Assembly: GCA_025698895.1 (NCBI GenBank)
Contig: JAILWO010000001.1
Location: 1 to 64,000 of the forward strand
Direction: 5' to 3'
DNA from: Rhizobiaceae bacterium
GTDB taxonomy: Bacteria > Pseudomonadota > Alphaproteobacteria > Rhizobiales > Rhizobiaceae
Length of the DNA: 64,000 bases
A program made the translations under genes and the position numbers. Within the stretch, counting starts at the first letter, position 1; every line of letters starts with the position of its first letter. The notes below the pieces were generated by a model, which was not told the origin of the DNA, did no database searches, and saw only the letters and a list, made by a program, of their open reading frames with translations. Below, in pieces: positions 44,360-51,831 of the stretch.

Positions 44360-44769
44360 CCGAATACAGCCCCCAGATCGCGGTGCCCGCCCCCCGGCCG
44401 GCATTTCCGCCAGCCTCGCCTGTCGCGCCGGCCACCGGCTCGCTCGCGACCATCATCGGCCGGATCGAGGATGCGATCGACACCGAAACCGCCGCGCTTC
44501 GCTCGGACCCGAGGTTTGATATCGCCGCCTCCAACGCCCGCAAGAGCCGGGCGCTCTACGAGCTGACGCGCGCGCTCAAGACCGAGGGCGGCCCCCGGCC
44601 CGAACACCACGCCGCCATCGCGCGGCTGCACGGGAAGCTCATGATCAACGAACAGGCCATCAGGGCGCATATGAGCGCCGTCAACGAGGTCGCCCAGCTC
44701 ATCCAGAACGCCATCCAGAACGCCGAGACGGACGGCACCTACGGCTCGCATGCCTTCGGGGCGGTCTGA
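44356..44769 (+). CDS. FlgN-like export chaperone candidate
   Basis: 137 residues starting at GTG 44356 inside the end of the rod-binding gene. After a Pro/Ala-rich start (PAPRPAFPPASPVAPATG) the rest is helical: LATIIGRIEDAIDTETAALRSDPRFDIAASNARKSRALYELTRALK, then LHGKLMINEQAIRAHMSAVNEVAQLIQNAIQNAETDGTYG. Two long helices, the second with an amphipathic repeat near the C terminus, are what FlgN chaperones for FlgK and FlgL look like. The assignment is by architecture and place in the locus. Confidence 0.65.
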   Translation: MTEYSPQIAVPAPRPAFPPASPVAPATGSLATIIGRIEDAIDTETAALRSDPRFDIAASNARKSRALYELTRALKTEGGPRPEHHAAIARLHGKLMINEQAIRAHMSAVNEVAQLIQNAIQNAETDGTYGSHAFGAV

Positions 44770-44772
44770 GCC

Positions 44773-45321
44773 ATGATCAAGTTCGCCGTCGCCGCGATCT
44801 GGATCTGCGCCGCCACGATCGGCTCGATCTATGTCGCGATCTCCATGAACCAGCCCAAGTCGGAAACGGCCGAGGCGAAGCCGGCCTATTTCGGCGGGCT
44901 GGACTATGTGAAGACGGAAGTGCTTTCGGTGCCGGTGCTCCAGGACGGCGGCATCAACGGCTATTTCCTGACCCGCCTGGTCTACACGGTAGAGCAGAAC
45001 AAGCTGGCCAAGCTTACCGTGCCGGCCGAAACACTGATCGTCGACGCGGTCTATACCTATCTCTATTCCAATCCGCAGATCGACTTCACCCGCCATTCGC
45101 ATCTCGATCTCGACGCGCTGCGCAACGGGATACGCGACGCGGTCAACGGCCATGTCGAGGACCAGCTGATCCACGAGGTCATGATCGAGCAGATCGACTT
45201 CCTGACCAAGGACGAGATCCGCGACAACACGATGCGGCGCAAGCAGGCCGCCGTCGACGCAGATCGCGTCCGCCAGGCCCGCAAGGCCGGCACGGACGCG
45301 GTCCAGACCAGCGGCCATTGA
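44773..45321 (+). CDS. membrane-anchored FliL-like protein of unknown function
   Basis: 182 residues. One N-terminal membrane helix (FAVAAIWICAATIGSIYVAISM, residues 3-24) is followed by a periplasmic domain whose order of elements resembles FliL: a strand (GYFLTRLVYTVEQNKLAKL), a helix (PAETLIVDAVYTYLYSNPQIDF), a helix (LDALRNGIRDAVNGHVEDQLIHE) and a final strand (VMIEQIDFL). A basic helical tail (RRKQAAVDADRVRQARKAG) follows. FliL itself is encoded at 22467. It ends the flagellar locus, 3 bases after the FlgN-like gene and convergent with the next gene. Confidence 0.75.
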   Translation: MIKFAVAAIWICAATIGSIYVAISMNQPKSETAEAKPAYFGGLDYVKTEVLSVPVLQDGGINGYFLTRLVYTVEQNKLAKLTVPAETLIVDAVYTYLYSNPQIDFTRHSHLDLDALRNGIRDAVNGHVEDQLIHEVMIEQIDFLTKDEIRDNTMRRKQAAVDADRVRQARKAGTDAVQTSGH

Positions 45322-45351
45322 CAGGGGCGGGAGACGGAGTACGCGGAGACG

Positions 45352-46314
45352 CTATCCGTCCCGCCTGACGACGCGGTTCCTCAAGACGCCGATGCCGGAA
45401 AATTCCAGCTCCACCTCCGCGCCGTCGCGGAGGAACCGGAAATGCTCCAGCCCGCAGCCATTGCCGACCGTGCCCGAACCGAGCACCTCACCCGGCTGGA
45501 GTGTCTCGTCGCGCGACACGAAGGCGATCATCTCCTCGAAGGAATGCAGCATGGCCGAGCAGTCGTCGTCGGCCCAGACCTCGCCGTCGACGCGCGCGGT
45601 CGCGCGCAGCGCCTTCACGTCGGGAATCTCGTCGCGCGTGACGATCACCGGTCCCATGGCGTTGCCCATGTCGAAGCTCTTGCCCTTGGCGGGACCGAGC
45701 ATGCCCTGCATCTCGACGAGCTGGGCGTCGCGGGCGGAGAAGTCGTTGAAGATCGTGTAGCCGAAAATGTGCTCGGACGCCTTGTCGGCCGGGATATCCT
45801 TGCCGGCCTTGCCGATCACGGTGGCAAGCTCGAGCTCGAAATCCATGTAGCGCGAATAGCGCGGCCAGCGCACGGTCTCGCCCGGCCCGATGACGCTGAA
45901 GCGGTTGGTGAAATACCAGATCGGCTGCTGGCGGTAGACCGGCGGCACCTCGCCGGGCTGGACGTCCGGAATGTCCTGGCCCTGCAGCGTGGCGGCCAGC
46001 TTCCTCATGCCGGTTGGCGCCTGGGTGATGTGGATCGGGAACACCGAAAAATCGCGGATCTGCGGCGGCACGGGGATAGGCGCCACGAGCCGCACGCCGT
46101 CGAGCGCGACCAGATGGCTCCCCGCCGCTTCGGCGCGGGCGGCGGTCTCGCGCGCCTTGTCCAGCGCGCCCTCGCCCGCCTCGATCAGCGCCAGCATGGA
46201 GGCGAAGGCGGCCTCACCCGGCGCGGCGGCAGCCAGGTCGACCAGCCTTTCGCCCTCGGCCGTCATCGCGCCGAGGCGCTGAGCGCCGTCCTTCTCGAAA
46301 GTCGCCAGCTTCAT
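45352..46314 (-). CDS. fumarylacetoacetate hydrolase-family enzyme
   Basis: 320 residues. The FAH fold is clear in the C-terminal 220 residues: IRDFSVFPIH, YMDFELELATVIGKAGKDIP with the metal-binding glutamates, HIFGYTIFNDFSARDAQLVEM and FDMGNAMGPVIVTRDEIPDV, then PGEVLGSGTVGNGCGLE. Such enzymes hydrolyse or decarboxylate 2-oxo or beta-dicarbonyl acids at the ends of aromatic and related pathways. It follows the cyclase-family gene by 4 bases in the operon led by the first TRAP transporter. The exact substrate cannot be read. Confidence 0.9.
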   Translation of the reverse strand: MKLATFEKDGAQRLGAMTAEGERLVDLAAAAPGEAAFASMLALIEAGEGALDKARETAARAEAAGSHLVALDGVRLVAPIPVPPQIRDFSVFPIHITQAPTGMRKLAATLQGQDIPDVQPGEVPPVYRQQPIWYFTNRFSVIGPGETVRWPRYSRYMDFELELATVIGKAGKDIPADKASEHIFGYTIFNDFSARDAQLVEMQGMLGPAKGKSFDMGNAMGPVIVTRDEIPDVKALRATARVDGEVWADDDCSAMLHSFEEMIAFVSRDETLQPGEVLGSGTVGNGCGLEHFRFLRDGAEVELEFSGIGVLRNRVVRRDG

Positions 46315-46318
46315 CGCG

Positions 46319-47089
46319 TCACTCCCTGATCATCGCCACCGGCCGGCACCAGCCGGCGCTGCCACCCTTCACCTTGACGGGGAAGCAGCACACGTCGAAG
46401 CCGGTCGACGGCAGGCTCTCCAGATTGGCGAGCTTCTCTATATGGCAGTAGGCGCGCACCATGCCGGCGCGGTGGCCCTCCCAGATCAGCGACGCGTCAC
46501 CCGTCTCGGCAACCTTCCTGGCCGTATGGACGAAGGGAGCGTCCCAGCTCCAGGCGTCGGTGCCGGTGACGCGGACGCCGCGCTCGGTCAGATAGAGCGT
46601 CGCCTCGCGGCCCATGCCGCAGCCGGTCGCGACATAGTCGGTCTCGCCGTAGCGCGCACCGGCGGCCGTGTTGACCAGCACGATGTCGAGCTCGCGCAGT
46701 TCGTGCCCGATGCGTTCCAGTTCGGCCTCGACGTCCGCTGCCGTGGCGACATAGCCGTCGTCGAACCGGCGGAAGTCGAGCTTCACGCCGCGCGAGTAGC
46801 ACCAGTCGAGCGGCACCTCGTCGATGGTGATGGCGCGCTTGCCGCCATCCATCGTCGAGTGGAAATGCCAGGGCGCGTCGAGATGCGTGCCGTTGTGGGT
46901 CGACAGGGTCACGCGTTCCACCGCCCAGCCCTCGCCGCCCGGCAGGCCGTCGCGCGTCACGCCCGGAAAGAAGGCCAGGACCTGGTCGGCGGTCTGCTGG
47001 TGATCGAAATATTCGATCTTCGGGCCGAGGCCCGGCGGGTCGGCGTACTCGGTGTTCTCGAGCGGTCGCGACAGGTCGATCAGCTTCAT
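46319..47089 (-). CDS. cyclase-family metal hydrolase (kynurenine formamidase-like)
   Basis: 256 residues from ATG 47089, placed by AGGAGG seven bases upstream. The metal motif HNGTHLDAPWHFH (about residues 77-89) defines the cyclase/KynB superfamily. Also typical are EVPLDWCYSRGVKLDF and the catalytic-site RVTGTDAWSWDAPF. Members hydrolyse lactones, formamides or cyclic amides. It lies between the DctM and FAH genes, so it probably acts on the imported compound before the FAH enzyme. Confidence 0.88.
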   Translation of the reverse strand: MKLIDLSRPLENTEYADPPGLGPKIEYFDHQQTADQVLAFFPGVTRDGLPGGEGWAVERVTLSTHNGTHLDAPWHFHSTMDGGKRAITIDEVPLDWCYSRGVKLDFRRFDDGYVATAADVEAELERIGHELRELDIVLVNTAAGARYGETDYVATGCGMGREATLYLTERGVRVTGTDAWSWDAPFVHTARKVAETGDASLIWEGHRAGMVRAYCHIEKLANLESLPSTGFDVCCFPVKVKGGSAGWCRPVAMIRE

Positions 47090-47100
47090 GAAGGCCTCCT

Positions 47101-48408
47101 TCAGCGGCCGACGATCGCGAGCACGATCGGCGGGAAAACAATCACAAGGGCAAGCACGGCGACCATGACCGCCGCGAAGGGCAGAGCGCCGCGAAAGACG
47201 TCGCCAAGCTTCACGCCGCTGTCTCGCAGCGTCGAATGCACGACGTAGACCGACAGGCCGAGCGGCGGCGTCAGAAGGCCGATCTCGACGGCGATCACGG
47301 CGATCAGGCCGAAATGGACCGGATCGACGCCGAGCTGCTGCGTGATCGGGAAGGCGAGCGGCACCGTCACCAGCAGGATGGACGAGGAATCCAGGATCGT
47401 GCCGAGCGCGATCAGCACCAGGCTGAACAGGACGAGGAAGCCGAACGTGCCGATGCCCGATTCCACGACCCATGCCGTCAATGAAGCCGGCACGCCCGAA
47501 AAGGACAGCATGCGCCCGTAGATCGAGGCGCCGATGATCAGGAAGCAGACCGCAGCCGTCACATGGCCGGTCTGGACGGCGATGCGCCAGGACGAGCGGC
47601 CGTCGAGGCGGCGCATGCCAAACGCGATGAGGAGCGCCAGCGCCGCGCCGACCGCGCCGGCCTCGGTCGGGGTGAAGTACCCAGTATAGATGCCGCCCAG
47701 CACCGTGCCGGCGAGCAGGATGACGGGTATGAGCAGGCGCTTCCTGGCGTCGACATGCCGTCCGTCATGGGCGGGCGACGGCACCGCCACGCGCTCCGGC
47801 TTCAGGATGGCGACGCCGACGATATAGGCGCAATACGCGGCCGCCAGCAGAAGCCCCGGCCCGACTCCGCCCAGGAACAGGTCTCCGATCGAGGTGTCGG
47901 TGAGGATCGCATAGAGAATGAGCAGCAGGCTCGGCGGGATCAGCATGCCCAGCACCGACGAACCGGCCACGACCCCGACGGCCAGTCGCTTGTCGTAGCC
48001 GGAGCGGATCATCTCCGGGACCGCGACCTTGGAGAACACCGCCGCCGAGGCGATCGAGATGCCGGTGATCGCCGCGAAGATGGCGTTGGACAGCACGGTC
48101 GCAACGCCGAGCCCGCCCTTGATGCGCGTCGTCAGCCGGCTGACGACAGCGAAAGTGTCGCGCCCGAGGCCGGATTCCGACACCGCCAGCCCCATCAGGA
48201 CGAAGAGCGGCACCACGCCGAACGTGTAGTCGGCGATGGAATCGGTGGCGGCCAGGGCCACGAAACTGGTGGCGAGATTGAGCTGGCCTGTCATCGCCCA
48301 TACGCCGGCCAGCGAGACCAGCGACAGCGCGATCGCGATGTGGACGCCGGCATAGATCAGGACGCCGATGGCGGCCAGCGACAGATAGCCGATGACGAGC
48401 GAGTCCAT
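47101..48408 (-). CDS. dctM: TRAP transporter large permease, DctM type (cassette 1)
   Basis: 435 residues with about twelve membrane helices. Family segments: YTFGVVPLFVLMGLAVSESGLGRDTF, GGLGVATVLSNAIFAAITGISIASAAVFSKVAVPEMIRSGYDKRLAVGVVAGSSVLGMLIPPSLLLILYA, and PVHFGLIAVIAVEIGLLTPPLGLSVYVVHST. It carries out sodium-coupled uptake with DctQ and DctP. It starts 4 bases after the DctQ stop and is followed after 11 bases by the cyclase gene. Confidence 0.95.
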   Translation of the reverse strand: MDSLVIGYLSLAAIGVLIYAGVHIAIALSLVSLAGVWAMTGQLNLATSFVALAATDSIADYTFGVVPLFVLMGLAVSESGLGRDTFAVVSRLTTRIKGGLGVATVLSNAIFAAITGISIASAAVFSKVAVPEMIRSGYDKRLAVGVVAGSSVLGMLIPPSLLLILYAILTDTSIGDLFLGGVGPGLLLAAAYCAYIVGVAILKPERVAVPSPAHDGRHVDARKRLLIPVILLAGTVLGGIYTGYFTPTEAGAVGAALALLIAFGMRRLDGRSSWRIAVQTGHVTAAVCFLIIGASIYGRMLSFSGVPASLTAWVVESGIGTFGFLVLFSLVLIALGTILDSSSILLVTVPLAFPITQQLGVDPVHFGLIAVIAVEIGLLTPPLGLSVYVVHSTLRDSGVKLGDVFRGALPFAAVMVAVLALVIVFPPIVLAIVGR

Positions 48409-48411
48409 GGA

Positions 48412-48966
48412 TCAGACCCCGCCGGCCGGCGCGCCGTGCCGCAGCCGCGTCCAGGCGACCCAGGCCTGCGCGGCGAAGGAAAGCGCCAGCAGGACCGAAC
48501 CGGCGACGATGATCAGGTGGAAGGGCCAGACCGGCAGTTCGAAATGGCCCGCGACGCCCTCCATTTCGCCGCGCCCGAAAGCGCGCACCATGCGCGGCCA
48601 GACCGTCCAGGCCAGCAGCACAGTGAAGACGACGCCGAGAAGCTGCGCCACGAGGTCGAAGGCCGCGGCGAGCCTCGGCCGGGTGCGGCCGATGATCTCC
48701 AGGAGCCCGTCGGAGCGGATCATCTCGCCGCTGGCATGGGTGTGCGCGACCTGAAGGAAGACGATGCCGACAATGGAGAACTTGACCATCTCCGGCACGC
48801 CCGCGATCGGCGACAGGAAGGCGTTGCGCCCGACCACGTCCGCGACGATCAGGACCATGATGAGCAGGATCCACGTCGTCGCCACGACATTGGCCAGCGA
48901 CGTGATCGCGCCGAGCCAGCGCGGGAGCGGCACGCGCCGCTCCCCGTTACCGGGATTGCCAGCCAT
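48412..48966 (-). CDS. dctQ: TRAP transporter small permease, DctQ type (cassette 1)
   Basis: 184 residues, four membrane helices (ITSLANVVATTWILLIMVLIVADVVGRNAF; MVKFSIVGIVFLQVAHTHASGEMIRSDGL; FDLVAQLLGVVFTVLLAWTVW; LIIVAGSVLLALSFAAQAWVAW). The VADVVGRN motif is typical of DctQ. It pairs with the DctM gene immediately downstream and the DctP gene upstream. Confidence 0.9.
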   Translation of the reverse strand: MAGNPGNGERRVPLPRWLGAITSLANVVATTWILLIMVLIVADVVGRNAFLSPIAGVPEMVKFSIVGIVFLQVAHTHASGEMIRSDGLLEIIGRTRPRLAAAFDLVAQLLGVVFTVLLAWTVWPRMVRAFGRGEMEGVAGHFELPVWPFHLIIVAGSVLLALSFAAQAWVAWTRLRHGAPAGGV

Positions 48967-48990
48967 CGTTCTGTCCGGACAGGCTTGCCG

Positions 48991-50055
48991 CTATTCCTTG
49001 TCCCATTCGCGCGGCAGTTCGGTGCCGGCGGCGCGCAGCTTGTCGAGGTAGGTCTTCACCACCTCCGTGCCGGCAAGGCCCTGCCCGTCGAGGTTCTTCG
49101 CCCAATCCATGGGAAGGTTGGGCAGGGCATTTGCCCATTTGACCCGCTCTTCGTCGGGGAGTTCGCTGATCTCGGCCCCGCCCGCCTCCATCGCCTCGAA
49201 GGCGGCGGTCACGCGCTGGTCGAGACCGGCACGATAGGCCTTGGCGAACTCCTCGACGCCGGTGCGGATGGCGGACTGGACCTCCTCCGGCAATTCCTCG
49301 AACCAGCTCTTCTTGGCCACGATGGCGCCCGCATACTGCGCGCCGAAATGCGTGCGGGTGACGTATTTCGCCTGTTCGTGCAGCTTCGCGGGCGCCGCAG
49401 CGGTTGGAAAGACGATGACGCCTTCGGTGACGCCGGTCTGGAGATCGTTGTAGTAGGTGGTGAGGTTGCCCGACACGCCGACGGCGCCCGTGTCCTTGAG
49501 CCAGTTCACCGCCGGCCCGGGCGCGTTGATCTTGCGGCCTTCCAGATCTGCCAGGGACGTGACCGGGAAGTTGGTCATCAGAAGGTAGTCTTCCAGCCCG
49601 AAGCCGCCGCCCAGATATTCGAGGTCGTGGTCCTCCCACAGCTTGCGCATGTCGGGAATCTCCTCGTGCATCTCGTCGACGGCGTCGAACACCACGTCGA
49701 CATCGGGCGAACCGAAGGGCGTGGCATAGGAGACGTTCTGCAGCGACAGCAGCGACGGCTCGAACAGCGACGAGACGATGCCGATCTGCGCCAGCCCGTC
49801 TTCCATCGCCTCAAGCTCGCCGCCCACCTTGGCCAGCGTGCCGCCATAGGCTTCGGTGAAGGTGAGCGTGTGGCCGGTGCCTTCCAGCGCCTTCTGCGTG
49901 GCCGGAATGAAGGTTTCCGTGAGCGTCTTGACCCACAGGAAGATCGGCGGATGACCCGCCACGACGGTCGCGTTGAAATCGTCGGCGCTGGCCGGCGCGG
50001 CGAAAGCGAGCGCGGCGGACAGCATGGTACCCGCCAGATATGAAGCCATTCTCAT
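48991..50055 (-). CDS. dctP: TRAP transporter substrate-binding protein, DctP type (cassette 1)
   Basis: 354 residues from ATG 50055 behind GGGAGGT; a longer in-frame start at 50166 lies across the operator and is rejected. Signal peptide RMASYLAGTMLSAALAFAAPASA. The DctP fold is evident (VKTLTETFIPATQKALEGTGHTLTFTEAYGGTLAKVGGELEAMEDGLAQIGIV). At the site where most TRAP binding proteins have the carboxylate-binding Arg (GxKxR) this one reads EGRKINAPG, with Asn, so its ligand may not be a simple carboxylate. Its promoter faces the TetR gene at 50178. Confidence 0.9.
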   Translation of the reverse strand: MRMASYLAGTMLSAALAFAAPASADDFNATVVAGHPPIFLWVKTLTETFIPATQKALEGTGHTLTFTEAYGGTLAKVGGELEAMEDGLAQIGIVSSLFEPSLLSLQNVSYATPFGSPDVDVVFDAVDEMHEEIPDMRKLWEDHDLEYLGGGFGLEDYLLMTNFPVTSLADLEGRKINAPGPAVNWLKDTGAVGVSGNLTTYYNDLQTGVTEGVIVFPTAAAPAKLHEQAKYVTRTHFGAQYAGAIVAKKSWFEELPEEVQSAIRTGVEEFAKAYRAGLDQRVTAAFEAMEAGGAEISELPDEERVKWANALPNLPMDWAKNLDGQGLAGTEVVKTYLDKLRAAGTELPREWDKE

Positions 50056-50135
50056 TGGACTACCTCCCGCAACAAAACCGAAGTCGTGCTTGACGCCAGC
50101 GCCCCCGGCTGGAAAGCCGTCAAGCGGCCTTGCGA

Positions 50136-50161
50136 AATTTATCTGTACGTATGTATAAATT
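50136..50161. promoter_or_regulatory. palindromic operator candidate between TRAP cassette 1 and its TetR regulator
   Basis: AATTTAT and ATAAATT arms (50136-50142 and 50155-50161) enclose a TACGTA core, an AT-rich island in GC-rich DNA. It ends 16 bases before the regulator's ATG and lies 80 bases before dctP. Likely contains or overlaps the divergent promoters. Confidence 0.55.
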
Positions 50162-50177
50162 GTCAAGCGGAGGATCG

Positions 50178-50885
50178 ATGGAAAATTCAGCCGCGCTCGG
50201 ACGCGCCGAAACGCAGCGCGAGGACGGCCGCCTCGTCAGGGGCGAGGCCACCCGCGAGCGCGTGCTGGACGCCGCCGAGCGGCTGTTCGCCGAGCGCGGC
50301 TTCGACGGCGTGTCGATCCGCCAGATCGCCGGCGAGGCGGGCGTGACGCTGGGCGTGGTCGGGTTTCACGGGGGCTCCAAGCTCGACCTGTTCAAGACCA
50401 TCCTCGAGCGCCGCGTCGCGACGCTGAACACCGAGCGCCGCCGCACGCTGGCGGAACTGCGCTCGCGCCGCGCGGCAGCCACCCTGCGCGACCTGCTGGC
50501 CGCCTACATGGCGCCCTATCTGGAAATCGCGTCCGGCGGCGATCCGCAATGGCGCGCCTATGCCAGGCTGATCGCCCGCATCGTCAGCGACGACCGCTGG
50601 TACGAGCATGTGCGCGACCTCTATGATCCGGTGGCGCGCGAATATCTCGACGCGATCCTGGAGATCGCGCCCGGCGTCGACCGCGAGAGGCTCGTCACGG
50701 CCTTCGTGCTCTCGGTCGCCAGCATGCTGTCGATCGTGGCCTCGACGATCCGCATCGCCGGCCTGTCCGTCGATGAATCGCAAAGCGGCCGCGCGGTGCC
50801 CGGCAACGTGCTCGACTATCGCGAAACGCTGATCGACTATTGCGCCGGCGGCATTGAGCGCGCCGTGCCGGGCCTGCCGCGATAG
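50178..50885 (+). CDS. TetR/AcrR-family regulator of TRAP cassette 1
   Basis: 235 residues from ATG 50178, set by GCGGAGG eight bases upstream; an upstream in-frame start at 50130 is inside the operator region. The helix-turn-helix reads TRERVLDAAERLFAERGFDGVSIRQIAGEAGVTLGVVGFHGGSKLDLFKTILERR (about residues 22-76). The C-terminal domain (DLLAAYMAPYLEIASGGDPQWRAYARLIARIVSDDRW) resembles the CerR/YbiH-type TetR C domain. It is divergent from dctP and likely represses the transport/hydrolase operon. Confidence 0.87.
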   Translation: MENSAALGRAETQREDGRLVRGEATRERVLDAAERLFAERGFDGVSIRQIAGEAGVTLGVVGFHGGSKLDLFKTILERRVATLNTERRRTLAELRSRRAAATLRDLLAAYMAPYLEIASGGDPQWRAYARLIARIVSDDRWYEHVRDLYDPVAREYLDAILEIAPGVDRERLVTAFVLSVASMLSIVASTIRIAGLSVDESQSGRAVPGNVLDYRETLIDYCAGGIERAVPGLPR

Positions 50886-50897
50886 CGGCAAGGCATC

Positions 50898-51689
50898 TCA
50901 GGAAAAGCGCGGCTTGCGCTTTTCGAGGAAGGCCTTCAGCCCTTCCTTCGCGTCCGGCCCGGTCTGCGAGAGGGCGGCAGACAGGCTTTCGGCAAAAAGG
51001 CCGTCGGCGCGGCTCATGTCGTTGATGCGCGCGATCGACTGGATGATGAGATAGTTGACGAGCGAAGCGTTGGACGCGATCTCGCGCGCCAGTTCCGCGG
51101 CGCGAGCATGGGCCTCGCCCTCGCCGACGAGATAATGCGACAGGCCGAGCGACTGGCCTTCCTCGGCCGAATATTCGCGCCCCGTCAGCATCATTTCGGT
51201 CATCCGGTCGGGCCCGATGATGCGGCCGACCCGCACGGTCGCGCCGCCGCCGACGAAGATGCCGCGCTTGCCCTCCGGCAACTGGTAGCGCGCGCCGTGT
51301 TCGGCGACGCGCACATGCGTGGCGGCCGCGATCTCCAGTCCGCCGCCCATCACGGCCCCCTGCAGCACCGAAACCACCGGCAGCCCACCGAACTGGACCC
51401 GATCCATCAGCTCGTGCCAGCCGCGCGAGTGGCGCATGACCTCCTCGGGCTCGCGTTCGGCCTGCTCGGCAAGGTCCAGGCCGGCGGAAAAATGGCCGCC
51501 CCTGCCCGACAGAATGACGACGCGCGCGTCCTTGGGCGGGGCCGCGAAGAACGCCGCCAGCGCGTTGAGCAGGGCGTCGTTGATCGCGTTGCGTTTGGCC
51601 GCGCGATTGAAGGCGACATGCGCGACCGGCCCGTCGACGGAAATTTCCACCGGGTTCGTCGCGAATGCGTCCTTCTCGATCCTGTTCAT
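50898..51689 (-). CDS. enoyl-CoA hydratase/crotonase-family enzyme
   Basis: 263 residues. ATG 51689 follows AGGAGGA; longer frames upstream are spurious. Crotonase motifs: AKRNAINDALLNAL, GGHFSAGLDLAEQ (oxyanion hole), GAVMGGGLEIAAATHV and YQLPEGKRGIFVGGGATVRV. Both catalytic glutamates of true hydratases (in GGGLE and LPE) are present, unlike in feruloyl-CoA hydratase/lyase, which has a different pair. So it probably hydrates a CoA-activated enoyl (possibly phenylpropenoyl) substrate. It is divergent from TRAP cassette 2 with the shared operator at 51737 between them. Confidence 0.88.
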   Translation of the reverse strand: MNRIEKDAFATNPVEISVDGPVAHVAFNRAAKRNAINDALLNALAAFFAAPPKDARVVILSGRGGHFSAGLDLAEQAEREPEEVMRHSRGWHELMDRVQFGGLPVVSVLQGAVMGGGLEIAAATHVRVAEHGARYQLPEGKRGIFVGGGATVRVGRIIGPDRMTEMMLTGREYSAEEGQSLGLSHYLVGEGEAHARAAELAREIASNASLVNYLIIQSIARINDMSRADGLFAESLSAALSQTGPDAKEGLKAFLEKRKPRFS

Positions 51690-51736
51690 CCATGTCCTCC
51701 CGGCGACGCGGACACTTCCGCCCCTTGCGCTAAATA

Positions 51737-51751
51737 GTTCTGTATCATAAC
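51737..51751. promoter_or_regulatory. MarR-type operator candidate (GTTCT-N5-ATAAC)
   Basis: A 15-bp inverted repeat with one mismatch, GTTCT-N5-ATAAC, between the divergent hydratase gene (48 bases away) and dctP of cassette 2 (80 bases away). It matches the perfect GTTAT-N5-ATAAC before the feruloyl-CoA synthase operon at 61299. The flanks also agree: GAnCGTTAT on the minus strand at both sites. Confidence 0.55.
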
Positions 51752-51831
51752 GTTCTTGCCACGCACAAGCGCGCGGGTCGGGAGGACGAACCGTTGTCCG
51801 ACGCGCATGGCGCCACACAGGGAGGAAGTCC

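Noticed and set aside
45326-45365. Possible bidirectional terminator between the FliL-like and FAH genes (GGCGGGA and TCCCGCC)
   Set aside because: The right arm lies inside the FAH coding sequence, the loop is 26 bases and no U-tract follows on either side.
47563-50043. An 826-codon open frame on the plus strand opposite the first TRAP cassette
   Set aside because: Its translation is a low-complexity mix of Arg, Asp, Gly and His typical of the antisense of high-GC genes. The minus strand encodes three clear TRAP proteins over the same interval. Similar antisense frames at 3898-5724, 40656-42515, 51865-53772 and 59458-61299 were rejected for the same reason.
50898-51689. Feruloyl-CoA hydratase/lyase (vanillin-forming) identity for the crotonase
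   Set aside because: The active-site pattern (GGGLE, LPE) matches hydratases; the WTAGMDL and GGGFSPL motifs of the lyase are absent.
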